64,000 bases of DNA from Platerodrilus igneus (taxonomy: Eukaryota > Arthropoda > Insecta > Coleoptera > Lycidae): NCBI GenBank assembly GCA_036346225.1, contig JARFIW010001109.1, positions 2,216,501 to 2,280,500 of the forward strand, in the 5' to 3' direction. Made by a program: the position numbers and the translations under genes. Every line of letters starts with the position of its first letter. Position 1 is the first letter of the stretch. Below are positions 25,431 to 40,400 of this stretch, one piece after another. The notes beneath the pieces are model-generated. The model was not told the DNA's origin. It was given only the letters and a program-made list of their open reading frames with translations, and searched no databases.

Positions 25431-28400
25431 CTGTGATAAAGTGATCACGTAGGGCATGGAAACCCAAATTTTATAAACAAAACCCAAATAGAAGGAAACC
25501 GGAAATATTGAAATTTGCGAATATTAAGCGTATTATAAATACAAAGCCATTAAAATGCAAAGCAAAACAAACTACCCGTGTATGTTACAATTATTAAGAT
25601 ATAATACAAAAAAGTCATTTAAAATATCTGAAAAAACATATTAAGCTTATTGTATTTAGCAAATTGAAGCTTTAATCCGTACTTTATTAGTATACAAATC
25701 AACCATAAAGAAAACAATCACGAGCTTTAATTTTTTCCGTATGTAAACAAAGTCTTCTTAGTAAAAAAGCGTTTAAATCTTTAAGATATACAGCCATTTA
25801 TTTTTCGTAAAAATATACCCTTGAGTATAAAATATTCCCTTAATTTATCGTAAAGATACATTTAATGCGTTTGCGAAACATAAAATAATTATGTTCTTTC
25901 AAAATACTAAATTGACTCCTTGTGTAGATCATTTAATTTCATTTTAAGAGTTTCAACACAACATTTTTCTAGAATCTTCTTTATTAATACGTCAAATATG
26001 AATAGTACTTTACCACTTTAGATTAACGCGTATGGGACGAGACGGGAAGGTCTGGGCAAACTATGCTATTCTGCCACACTGATTAGACAAGAAAAGCGAA
26101 GTGAATGCAAAATAACAAAACATTACCGTTGTAAATGGCACATTTATTAAAGGTGCAATAGGAGATACTATAAACAAGTAATAGAATTAAAACAAAATTA
26201 ATTGTTATTGTTCTTATTGTGGTTGCTGTTCTCATTGTTGTGCTGCATTAATGCATTTACAGCAGGAGTATGGATGGTTCGGAGTGACTAAGACATATAG
26301 AATTTTCACATGCAATACACAGAAATCTTGTTTTCCGTTTATGGTGGATCTATTAGCGGTATATATAGCACGATTTCTTTTGTCCTTTGACAAAATGTGT
26401 GAATTGGAATTTTCCGATTGAACCAACGATCATTAGTAGTATAAACAAGTTATTAGTAGTTAGAAAGAAAATTAAAATTTAACTCGTTACTTACCGTTAT
26501 TGGTGCTCCAGTGTATTTTTCCATTGTGTGTCTTGTTTTATACCATACATGTGATTTTCCAATGCTCCATCCGAAGGTACTACATTGGCCAGGAAGCGAG
26601 TTTTTTACCTGGAAAATTTGGAATTTTGCCAAACCCTTGCTGTTCCAAGCAAGGTAGGGATCTTTAACGTGCGTGACAACACTCACACACGGGACCTCCA
26701 TTTTACCTCTCATCCGAACGAGGGTGTATTTTTGTGAAAAATGCTTGCCTAACATTTCTTAAGCAGACCGTGTCGGGATTCGAACCCGGGACCTTGCTTG
26801 TTTTATACCGACCCACAATTCTAGCTTTTGAACTTCTATTCTTCATGTAAGGTGTTACAAGCTGATCACATAAGATGTGTAAGAAATATCTTCGAGCATC
26901 AATTCTACGTGTGTGAGAGTCTAATAAGCAATGGATAATGTACGATGCTAATGTTGCAATTTCCAAGATGTTATAAAACAAGGTCAGGCGCCATCACTTT
27001 GTGCGGCGTTTTCAAGTGTAGATCATCAGCAGTTGATCCAGTATATCTACGCCGTGTTTGTTCTTGTTGTAGTGGCGGATTGCTATTAGTTTTCATTTTG
27101 AGCCTTTAAACTATTTCATCATAGTGCACAGTTGACAAAAGCAGTACACACTTCCTTTTTCTTTGCACACATGAAATCATTGCAATATCATTTTCATGGA
27201 ACAAAAATTCTGTAGACAATAGCTCGCGTGTACTGTTTGATAACATTATTTGTGGTATGTATCCTTATTTTTCCATAAAATGCCTACAAAAGTAAATCTA
27301 TCATTTATCAGCTTTTTGGCAACATCCAAAGTTGTGAAGAAACTATGTGCTGCAATAGTTCTGCCACTGTTTTTGTAATTTGCAATAAGCTCCATAACAA
27401 TTCTCTCACCCTGCTTTTTGCAACTACTTCTCAAGCCGTTTTTCCTGTGTACAAAAGTCCCTCAAAGGAAATTTTGTTTTAGCACCACAAACCAAAAATA
27501 CTTTGATACCATAACGGGCTGGTTTGCTTGGTATATATTGAGTGAATCTGGTTCGCTCCGTGTAAGAAAACAATTATTCGTCAATGGTTATGTCATTGTA
27601 TAGATTCATTGCGTTCTCGAGGTTACTATTGAACATCAACTATACATCCCAAATGGTTGCCACTTTATTTGCTTTTTCGCGCTCTTTACGAGAATTGCCA
27701 TTATCAAAACGAATATATTTAGTAATGGCCCTGTAACGACAAACTAACATACTTGCCCGGAATTTAGGACACAAATGTTGACCCCAAAGCAAATGCGTGT
27801 GCATATATCATTCGCTTTCCTCTCCCCCCCCCCCATATAAAAACAACCCAATATATACATCCCATTCCTTTTCAGGAGCTGGTTTTCAAACTTTCTGTTT
27901 CTTATTTGGATTTTCAATATTCCATTGTCTTATTTCTTTATTGGCTTTTCTGTGTTGGTTTCATGGATAATTATGTCGCACATCTCAGGTGCTATAAATT
28001 TAATAGAATCAATTACACTATTTTAAAACTTAGTCGCACGCTTCAGACCCTCTTGTTGCTTAACAAAGTTGTGCACGCCAACTGTACTAATTGGTGGTTG
28101 CTTCTAATCCCATACAGTTCCATCTCTGGCTATAACAGAACGATTCTCCTCTTTAGTACCATCACCGACACTTGTTTCTATTTCCCCTTTCGTCTGTGCT
28201 TCGTCATTGCTTTCGTCGGCTTAACTTTGCATTTCAATTAAGCTCTGACTTTCTTCGTCGGAATCGATTCGAGGAAGATCCTCTTCATCATCTTCATCGT
28301 TATCAGCTATACAGTAAGGTTCTTCATCGTCTTCGCTAAAATCATTTTGTAGAGTGCGCCCAGGTTCATCACTCTCACCAGCAGTAAGAACAGTAGCAAA

Positions 28401-31400
28401 TAATGGTAGACCGTAAAAATTAAATGTTGGAATGGGATTCATTTCTGTAAAATAAAAATAAAGGCACAAATAGTTGTAAAAAGGGACACATTTTTGTATG
28501 TATGTACGTATGAATGGCCTATCACCATTAACTTTTAACTTGTACATTGAAGAGGCAATGAATACTGTCAAATGCATGAAAACATTTGGAATTACTATGT
28601 AGGGAAAAAAGATTGATATGCTTAGATTTGCAGATGACATAGCGGTATTAGCATCTAGCAAGGAAGAGTTAGAAGCTGAGGGAATGGTGCGGAAAATATT
28701 AGAAGCAGACATAGGAAAAAAGAGAAGTAGAGATAGACCTAGGTTAGACTATTGCACACAGATAGTGAAAGATGTAGACTGTAGGAATTTCAGGGAAATG
28801 TGTAGCCTAGCTCAGAATATAAATCAATGGAGGTACGCATCCAACCAGTCCCAAGATGGATAAACTAATGACGAAAAAAATAACTGTACTTAAACAGAAT
28901 GACTATTATAAGCAGCTACAGGTATTGGTTGTGCAATATCCTTGAATAATGTTAATTATGTGAAACGATTTACAGGAAAACTATTAATTCGAAAAATGTC
29001 TAAGTATCGGGGGACTTTGGCAGCCACAGACTGCTTAACCCCCTTCAACCACTGAATTTTGGTGAAATAGGGCATATAACTAAAAAACAATAGAAGAGGA
29101 ACCCAGCTGTATATAGTCTGTGTGGGAATTTCAGGGAACTGTGTGGGCCAGTTCAAGACGTACGTACGTACGTGTCCAACCAGTTTTGTGACGGAAAACC
29201 TAATGACGAAAAAATAAGCCCAGATAAATCTGATGATTATTATAAACTACTATAGGTGTTGGTTGTGAAATATCTGCAACTAATGTTGACTGTGCGGAAA
29301 GTTATATTGGAAAAAGTATTAAATCGGCCAATGTCCAGCTGCTGGGGGAACTTGGCAGCCACAGGCTGCTTACCTCCCTTCACAACCACTGAATGTTGGA
29401 GAAATAGGGTATATAATTGTAAAACATTAGAAGGTGACCGAACTGCATCTAACATGAAAGAACAGTGCCTATGATCAAAGACAACAAACATAGAAACACG
29501 AAGAAAATTGTTGAAGGCATATGTGTGGAGCACAGCACAGTATGCCTATGAAATACAGGTAGTAGGAAAAGCAGACAGAAAAATGATTGCAGCGTTTTGG
29601 AATGTTGTGCTTCAGATGTACGAGGAAGATAGCATGGACAGACAAAGTTAATAACAAATAGGTTATACAAATAGTAGGGGAATAAGGATATCTGTGGAAA
29701 AAATAGGCGAAATAAAAGCGCAGAAAATGTTCTAAGGCATTTTTGGAAAATGGTACGAAATATATTTCAAGCAGAGATAGGAAAGAGGAGGTTGATGTAG
29801 ACGTAGATCAGATAAAGATAGATGCAGACTGTGCAAACTTCAGGGAAATGTATAGGTTAGTTTAGAATAGGATACAATGAGGGTACGCGTCTAACCAGTT
29901 CCAGGACAGAAGACCTAATGATGATGACGTATGAATGAAATGTAAACAATATTTTACTTCAAACAAAATATCACATATATACCTAATAAAAATTCGCTTA
30001 CAAAATGTTATATTTTGTAAAGTTGCAATATATATAAAGATAAAAGAAATTATATTCTCGAACATTATTTAATTCCTTAAAAAACATTTGTAATAACCGA
30101 AAAAATGCTCTCACTGTAACTAATTGCAAGTAGATTTGCTGTTACCTTCACAACAGTCGAACTGAATCTGAGTATAAAACAACCCTAAGTGTACTGTTAT
30201 GTGATTTCAACAGAAGGTATGCGCAGACTTTTTCAAAATATGTGTGAATCGTTGCACATGTTTGATTCCCCCCATCAAACCAACACATAGCTAAAAAGAA
30301 TAATTAAAATATATCACATTCTACGCACCTCAGTAAAGAATAGCACGGAACGCGTCCTTGCTGCTATGAATGGTTTGAAGCACATTTCGTTTTGAAGTTT
30401 GCAAAGATCTGCCCAGACCTAGCCGTACATATAAAGGTTAAGAAAAAAAGGCAAATATTTCACCTTGAAGGATCGATAATATATACTAACTATCAGTCCT
30501 CAATACTACTATTTTTACTGTTCTTACATTTTAGTAAGCCCTCAGTTCCTCAATCCACTCATCATCATTAGGTCTTCAATCATAGAACTGGTTGGATGCG
30601 TACCAACATTGTCTTCTATTCTGAGCTAGCATACACAATTCCCTGAAATTTCTACAGCCTACATCTTTTACTATCTGTGTGCAATAGTCTAATCTAGGTC
30701 TACCTCTACCTCTCTTTTTTCTTTCTCAGCTTCCAATATATTATGCACTATTCCCTCATGCGTTAGTATACGTCCTATCATTCCTAACATTCCTATCATT
30801 CCACCAACACAAACAATTTTACTTTCCTAATATTTTCTTCAAATATCATGCAAATATATATAAAAAAAATAGATTAGTTTGAAGCGATACTGTAATGTTA
30901 ACTAAAATATTTGTTTTATAACAACTCCAAACTTTTGCAAACTAACAGCATAATCATTTCGATGTCATTAACAAGTTCAAAATTCGTGAAACAGTCAACA
31001 CCTTAAGTTTTTCAAAATTAAGTAGTGTTATTTACAAAAATTGATTTAGTTTCCAATTTTTGACAGACCTGGCACGCTGGATTACAAATACACAAATCAA
31101 TGTCAGCATATACTGTTTACTTTGTAATAAAACTCTACACACATGTGAAATATATAAAAAGTTCTACATAAAACTTTTTATTCGGAATAATGTTTAGTCG
31201 CTGAGATAACTCAGAAATTTAAATCTTGACAAACATAAACCAAAACATTTTATAGTATTATAACTATAAACTTTAAAAAAAAATCTTAAATTTTATTAAA
31301 ATATTTCATATCACTTGAATTTAAATTCTGAAGTACTTTATAAAGTAAAATTAGTACAAATTTAATTGGTACAGACATGCCTCAGTTGCATAATACACAT

Positions 31401-34400
31401 GAATGAAATTGTAGACTATAATTGTGTTTGTTAACATTGGGGTTAATAAGCCGACAAGCTTTTACATCGCAGGTGTATGAACAAGTTTAACAGAGTCAAC
31501 ACTAGCCAAATAAATGTGAGTATTGATCGAAATAATTAATGTGTCACGTACTTGGAAGCAGAGCGGCATACTAGTTCACTATCAATCGTTTCCGACAATA
31601 CGCGAGATAGGTTTTGGTCCTTTGAGAGCTTCTTTTTAAAAAGTCTTTATTTCCCAAAAAAAAACGCTTCTATCAATTTTAATTTTAAACAGTAATTACA
31701 AAAATGGTTTAACAACTTGTACGTTATGTGCATTAACGTTTTAATTGACAAATAATCAAAGTTATGTTTAATAATTACCAGTGAGTAGCTTGAACTACCA
31801 ACAATGTTAAAGTTATGAAGTTAGAGACTGACTGACCATTATGGCCTCCTCAGAGTATTTATGTAATCCCTGCTCTCCCATCATCTTGTGGAAAATGCAG
31901 ATCTCACGTCTGATACTTCTTGATAACATACAATATCTTGTTCTTAGTAATCTTAGTTATAAAAACTCCTTTCTTATAGTTCATTGTGTCCTGCACCCGC
32001 AGTATCAGGTTGCGTCTGGAATACAAAGTAGTTGCTTCCGTTCTCACGTCTGATATGAATTTTCATTAACCTTTTATAACTTAACCTTCAATTATACAAT
32101 GTAACATTCTATTTCTTAAGACATAATAATTGCATTTAAATTTGTACATATTAATTTGGGGGATATATTACTCGCGTTACAATTAATTTTCATAAAAATG
32201 CTGATTAATATTACCTTTGCTTAACGCACTGATGATAAACAAAACTTGGGAATATCTCATGTCACAACTACTTATCCTAGAGTTGTTGTTTTCAGGAATT
32301 AATTCTAGTACATTTCCTCAGCTGGAGCACAAACTCAAACCGAATAAACAACCACATTTTCTTAATGATTAAAGGCGTTTTTCTCTATCCAAGCAAAAGG
32401 CCTGAAAAACATTTTCAAATTCTAAGTACTAGTATGAAAATGGCCACAACCTCTTTTGTAAACTTTGGTTTTGTTAACAAACTGCCTGCTAGTCATGCCT
32501 GCGTTCACCTTAAACACGCACAGATAACTTTTCAAGGTATAATTTCAAACTAGGGTGTAATTGACCTTAATGATAAACAGTTCTAACCACGTACATTCCT
32601 AGATATCATAAACTAGATTTTAATTTGAAAAGAATTCAGAAAATCAAAACAAACCGAAATACATTATCTGCTGATATGAATCTCTTAACACCTTAAAATC
32701 AAATGGCTAACCAGAAACTTCAAAATTTACTATAATAGCTTCTACAAGAATTTATATTTGTTACAGCTTTACAACTAGATATACAAATCGTACTCCCCAG
32801 CAGAGAGTTCTGTATAAGTATTAATCCGGATCTAATATAAAATAAATTGTTATTTAAGGATTAAATAACTGAGCTTAAAGTTGTAGTGTAACCGACCTGA
32901 AGGCTGACCCAAACGCCCTCCATAAACGGTACACCGAGCTCTATGATCTAAGATCTAGTGGCAGTGGCTCAAAGACCCCTACGTTGTGTTGTTATAATGT
33001 AACCCAAATTCACACTGGGAAGATGGTGTTAAGGCGGGGATATTTGAAATAAACCTACAGAATTTACCTAACTTGACTTTTAATCAAAAGAATAACCACT
33101 AAATAGGTCATTCGCATGAAAGCATAAAAAAATGGCATTCAAAGCAAACAGTGCCGTACTCAATCTGAGCGATTGGGGAACGAGTACAGCAGAGAAAACC
33201 CTAAACTGACCTCACGCTTCCAACTGCATTTGGCACATTTCGACAAGAACGGGTAACGTGCAAGTACCCAGGTCACCAACACTGAAATTAACGTGATGTC
33301 AACTGTTACCCAGACATACCACACATGACAACTGAAAAAAAAGTTAGTGTAAACCGGTTAGTCTTTTCTAGTAGGTACTGAAGTCGGCTAGGCCAATACT
33401 ACCCAGCTAAAGTTGAAAAGGGGGGATACTAAGAAGGTGACCTGCACCTTGACTACCAATGTTTCTCCCCGCACGGATAAAATGTTAGTAATATTGAACA
33501 AGGCTCGATCATACGCGCCCACATACATACATTAACAGTTTCCAGTCCGTGTTACAAAATATTTTACAAATGCTAACCGACTTCTTATTATTTGCAAGAC
33601 TACAACTACAAGTACATTGACAAGACGACATGAATCGCTGGAATGAACTTATAGTATGATTGCGCATAGTTAGAAAGGCGTTTATTATTTAATAGGCTAT
33701 ATTTAACATAGTCATAACTGCAAACGCGAAAGGCACGAGATGATCGATCATACCAGAGGTTCAATTTAATTACATTACAACAATTATCACAAACGTTAGA
33801 TACTAGTTAATTATATAGGAACATCGGCTAGATAATAGGATAAACAAAACAACAAACATATAATTACGTTTAAACCGAGGTATGAGCGATGCAGTGGAAT
33901 ATGTGATTAATATGCTGAAATAAAATAATTACACATGATAAAAATGTCAAATGAAACATGAATATATCAAACATTGTTAAATACGTAGGCAGCAAATACA
34001 TAGTCCAAAATTCTATATCACAAGTACAAGCCTAGATTCAAGCGCTAAATGTTTATATAAATGCATGTTAGTTAAATATATTAAATATAGTAAGCAAACA
34101 ATAAAAATTATTCATTATGATTGCATCGGTTAAAACCTACTTTTTAAAAATTAAACACGTCGTGGCATTATAAGTTACAAACAAAAAAATATACACAACT
34201 TTGTGGTTAATTGAATAAAACCCAAAACAAATATAACAAAAATATAATACTGTTTATATATAAACTTGCCTAATAATTTGATTCAATAAATCTAAGGAAT
34301 GATGTTGGTACTTTTTCATTACTTGTTCGTAAAATCACAATAAGGGTACATTTACTATTGATTCTGTAACATGTGCAATGCAATTGGAGTTACAACTCTA

Positions 34401-37400
34401 TATTAAATACTAAATAAACATTATTTCAAATAAATAAGTATTAGTTTTACTCTGGGTTAGTTACTAAATAAACAATTCAAATAAATAAATATTAGTTTTC
34501 GGTTGTTAAACTAAACAACACACCTTTATACGTAAAACAACGGGCATCAAATTCTAAGCCAAAAACAACAGGTAACACATAAATATTCTTCAATGATTAA
34601 ATAACTAACGGTTTCACAATAAGTTTCAACATCACATTCAAAACAACGCTCTGATTACAAGATGTAATCAGATTACCTTAAATAACCACTACATTAGAAA
34701 TTTAAAAATATTCTGTTTAATAAAAAACCGCCAAGTGAAAAAATTTCAACCATCCATCTTGAAATCTCAAAACAAAGTCCATTAACCCTTGTCGACTCGA
34801 TCGATGGTCCCTACACATGCGCTCTTATAACATAAATTCTGACTTAACGGAATGCGTTCAGAAACCTGCAAGTGGTTACCGAGCTATTGTAACAAATACC
34901 TTCAAATATCGAAATGTACAATATAGTATTTGCAATAATTATTAACCAATGAGAAATCGACACCACGGATCACTACAAAATCTACAGAAATAACGATAGA
35001 ACAGTGAGCGCTTATGTAAATAAATTAACGATTTGTAAATAAATTGCCTAGTCGAATTTAGTAACAAATATAGGTTAATCGTCATGCTCAGAAATATATT
35101 AGTGCAAACATTGTTAATAATTATCATCGGTGATCTCTGTAGCGGCATCTCAGTACAATAAAGTTTTCGGTAAATTATTGTGAATAATCAGACTTACTTT
35201 GGATCAAATAAAGAACAATAAATTGTAGTTCATTACAGTATATTTAGGATCGAATAAAGATAATAGGGATGGTATTCTATCCAAACGTTTACAGTCTAAC
35301 AGGGTTAAAAACTTTTTTTGAGGCTTTTGGTGTTACTACAGTAACTTGCAAGGTGTAATAAAACAAAGTCAAACTTGTAACGTTATTTTTACATGTTTAA
35401 AATAACATATATTATCATGCAAATTTATGTAAGGTTAAACTCCGCCGGTGCTTCAAAGAGTTTCAAATTATAATGCAAAAACTTACTCCGTAGAGAACAT
35501 GGGTTTGGTGGGTCCTTTGGCAGTTGTTTCTTCGATCAACGATCAACCAATAATAAAACAAATAATTGAATGTATTTAATCGATGTGTTAATGTTTCGGC
35601 AAACATTTCTGCTTTTATTAAAAGCTATAAATGGAAAAAATAACACGAATAAAAATATATATAAAGACGTAAATAACTTACTTTGATTTGCATCTGTTAA
35701 CGTTTAGTGTTCGTAAAATAGGTTATGGTAGAATAGATTTTGCTAAAACAAGTTTAAAATACATCATATTTAGTCAGAAACTTGTCAAACAGCATTGTTC
35801 GAATTTGAATTGTTTGTAATAAAAGTGGTTTTATTACATTCGCCAATAAAGATTAATAATCTATAAGTAAATCGATAATTAGGGTTCGAGAAAGAGCAAC
35901 TGCTTCAATTGCGCTCTAGTATCATTTTAACCGGTGCAAGCATCCCTCAATTAAGACCTGCATTTCTGCTGCTTGTCAGAACACACTGAACATACATTTT
36001 CTGCAAATTGTTAAACCATTATTGATTTATACTACAGAAGAAGGGTTCAAATTTTAAAATACTATTTTTAATAGAAGATACAACAAACAAATTTATTTAT
36101 TATCGTATTTAAAAATCGACTAATTTCAAACCTTTCAACGGTTTCACGAATGATTACAAAATTTGAACACTAAGTTTGTTGAAAATTACCAAATATGTAT
36201 GAAAAATCATTAACCGTGTATGAAAAAAAAAGAATTGAAGAACCTTAATTTGGAAATTAGGTATGTGTGTAATAACCGAAACCAATGAACCGCGTTCTGG
36301 TACTTTGGCAGAGCATATGTTGATATTAAATAGAGAATGCAAATTTTAAGGTCTCGAACGATCAAAAACTTTTCCTGTGGACAAGTTGAAGCAATATTTT
36401 ATTCCAAACTATCGTCAAAGCTACTAACATTTTTTGTTTTCATTGTAGATCGGGTACCCTAAACTTAGCATGTAGTAAATCCAGTTGGCATGTATCTAGG
36501 TGCAATGGCTTAAGAATATATCACAGGTTGATGCTCTCGTTGCAAAAAGCATTTCAAAAGATTTGGATTTAACAGTATTTCGGTAAACTCAATACTTCCA
36601 AGGATACGGCCTGGTTTTCTAATTTGCTTGTATATAATTTTACCAAATATTTATTACTTATATAGCTTAATAATGTTGTTTATGAATGCATTTTCTTTTT
36701 GTAGCATTTTGATGCCTAATATAAGATTTTTATTTAAGGGTCTGTTGACGTAGCTGGTGGAGCGGTAGGTGGAGTTGGAGGAGGAGCTGGAGGAGCAGCG
36801 GATGCATCTGGAAGCGCAAGCTTTTCAGCTTCATTTGGCGGAGGTGGAGGCGGCGGAGGAGGTGGTGGTATCGTCAAAACCGTAAGCATTGAAAAGCATC
36901 CAGCTCCTGTTTCAAGCGGATACGTTGAGGGAGTTGGTATTGGTGGTGGAGGTGGTGGAATTGGCGCGTTGGGTGGAGCAAGTTTTTCAGCTTCATTTGG
37001 AGGAGGAGTTGTGGGAAAACATGCACATGGTGGTCGCGTTGAAGTTGTCTCCGAAAAAATTTTAGATGTGGCAACTGAGGCTCCACCACCGGCACTGCAC
37101 GCAAAGAAAACGGTTATAGAACGCACATATATTCCTAATTATGTAGAAAAAAAGATACAAGTACCGACATACGTAGAGAAAACAATACGTGTGCCAGCTT
37201 ACGTAGAAAAAACAATAAAGGTGCCCGCCGCGCCAACAATTCTTGAGAAAACTATTAGTCAAGAAGAAGTGCCGGCCCCTATAGTTCCGAAGGAACAAGA
37301 AGTAAAAGTTAAAGTTCGTCCTCAAAAAGTATACCATAAGTAAGTATAGTTGTAACAATTAAAATATATAGCAACACCTAAAGTTTACTCAATTTTAAGT

Positions 37401-40400
37401 GAAAATTAGTAATAATTGGTATTTACAATATCAAGTTTCTTTATTATTTTTTTGGAAGCATTATTTAATAATATAAGTAACTTTAACAAGCGCTTTGTTG
37501 TAGATAAATCACACTTACCTCGTCGATGAGTACACAACATGCGATTTATTTTAACAAAGTCGGTAGTTCTTAATTAAACCTAACGTTTCACACTATATAA
37601 GTATAGCTTATCGCATTGTCTAATTCTAGGATGATGACGTATATATATGTTGTGTGGCTGTGTATACGCGTGCTCCTATGTGTTTGTGTGTGTGCGTGCG
37701 CGCAAGCGCAAGTGTGTATCGACTTGCGGTGCGGGTATTTGTGTGTGCACGTGTGTGTATGTGTGCAAGTGAAAAGGACAAAAAGCGAGAGAGCGAGAGA
37801 AAGAGAGCGATAGTAAAAAAGAGAGAGTGGGAGAGAGAGAGAGAGGGAGAGAGAGAGAGAGAGAGAACGAGGGTGTTACCGTATGCCGTACGAAAAAGAA
37901 AGAAAAGTAAAATAAGCAAAGAAAATTACCCGCAGCAAATACTGCAACAAAAATAAGGGAATCCGAAGAAAGCCATGTTAGCGAAAAGTCGTAGAGTGAG
38001 ATGGGTCACAAAGAAAGAAAAAGACAACCTCTAATTAAGAATTTTATTTACAAACCATTAACGAAAAAACATGGTATAAAAAAAACCAACTTTAAAAAAC
38101 ATTTATCCAGGACCTCCCGGAGGACTTACACAGTACAACACTTGACACAAAAGTAATTTATACCCCCTTTCTTTACCTTAAACTGATTTTCTACTTCAAT
38201 TCTAACACGTACGTAAAGCAAAATTAAACAAAAATAAAGAGTGGCCTGTTTTCAGTGTTGTTGTAACCACGAGTTTCAAATCTGTATATATGTAAAATAT
38301 ACATTAGGAAAAATATATACTTATAGGACCCACATGCGGTGTTTAAATTCTAACATGTACATAAAGCAAAAATTAAACAACAATATATAGTGAATTGTTT
38401 TCAGTCCTGTGGTTACCACGATTGTGAAATCTTTAAATATGTAAAATATTCATTAAAAAAAGCATATACTTACATAGTAGATAACAGAAATACAAAGAAA
38501 GACCCTGCTACAGACCGAAGTGCATTTCGCTGTAGGCGGTACTGAATGATGTACTAATATCACATTTAAACAGTACTGACTCTACAAAATTTATATAAAC
38601 AAATTTATAGGACAGTCACTGTCGACCCATTCTTTAATAAATATTATCTAATAAATAGCACCAACAAATAACAGCTGTCGCATTAGCATATTCCGGCTTT
38701 CAGCGAAGTAAGTTCAATTTTCACACCAAAACATCTGCAATTGTACGATAAGTAACCCACAACTTAGCAAAGAAAAGTTTTCCATGTTGTCCATACGGGA
38801 AATCATCAAAACGGTGTAGGGAAGAAACATCAAAGCATACAGCTTGGCATGACGTTTCAGTTTTAACTGTATCACGGCATGATCTTGTAAATTCTGCTAA
38901 TTTATTGTTGGGGCACAACTTTTTGTTGTTGACATCTGATGGAACACATTTTACATAAGTAGTGACTGAATTTATTTATTCTCAACCATAATGTGTTAAG
39001 TCCCACTTCTAGATATTAGAATTGCCTTCCTATTAAAGAAGATCGCATATTTCTAATATTACACAAATGAAACTAAAACTGTTTCTTAAAAAGGAATTGA
39101 TAAGATACATCCAACGTATAACCAACATATACAAGAAAGAACCCGAATGCCACAAACTTATTATTTGTTGTAGCAGGTGGCAACTAAAATCGATAAAAAG
39201 GAAAAAACTCAAATTAACGTCTGCTTTGTAGAACCAGTCGATGCGTTCTCAATAACAAATATACATCAAATTCAAGGACTTATTAACAATGTGTAAGGAG
39301 AGTTCCCGCATTTGTAGTGTATTCTATGTTTTACTAGTCGACGTGTTTTCCATACATAGGAGTAAATAATTTTATATAGGTTCCTTTCTTTGGTTTGTAA
39401 ATATTTTGATTTTAATTTTAATTCAAACATGTTACAGAGATAATAAGTTTCGGATGAAACGTATTATTTATTTACCTGATGCAACTAAAACCTCTTTATG
39501 TTGCACTGGTAAGTCAAAGACGTATTACCTACCACAAAAGAAAGTCCAGGTGATAGATGTTAAACGGCTTTAGAAGAAGGGAAAAGGGTTGCTATCGCAG
39601 AGCTCGGGCATAAACCCTGCAGTAAGTACGAGAATGATTGTAGGTTTGTTGTTTACTTGGTTCAATAACAAAAGGGACTGAAAAGAAAAGTTACAGTGAG
39701 TAAATACATTGCAATCAACATTTGTAATCCAAAATAAATAATAATTTTATTAAAAGAATTAGAACATACCGACTTTTAATAGTTTGTGTTGAACAATCGA
39801 AAATAATAAGAGTATTGCCCAATAAAATAGTTATATTTATCAAATTAAATAAATTTTGATGTATAATTAAAGGTCTTAATAAAATATTTACAAGATAGTT
39901 TTAATGGTCTAGCCTACAGTCGAACTAACTGGTTAAGATCAATAGTTCCATGTAATTAGTTACATTAATGAGGAGCACATCTTTTGTATAAACCCACTAA
40001 GCCTTAAGACATGAATGTTTTACAGATGGTTAATAAAATTTTTGGAATACCTAAGATCAATCTAAACACATTAATAGATTATTAGTATTAACTTTCCATT
40101 TAATATACCTGGTAACAAAGTATTCAATTTCAAACATACACATACCAAAATAATCTAAAGTATTTTTAACTCTAAATATTTTATAGGACAAACAATTTAG
40201 CTACCATAAACAGTTTTTACAAAAAAACAGCTGGTTCTACATTATGATACTTTCTTCAAAATAAATTTTTTTATATAATTAACAATTCATTAAACAACTC
40301 ATAAGCAACTCCATAAAATCCCGAAGCATTGAACATTTAACTTCATATTTAAATGTATTCATAACCTCTACTAAATGGGGTATAAAATCTATGCCAACGT

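Noticed and set aside
36734..37126. 130-codon minus-strand proline-rich frame
   Set aside because: It is the reverse complement of the glycine-rich exon 3 (GGN codons read as proline codons). Exon 3 has splice sites and repeat structure; the antisense frame has none.
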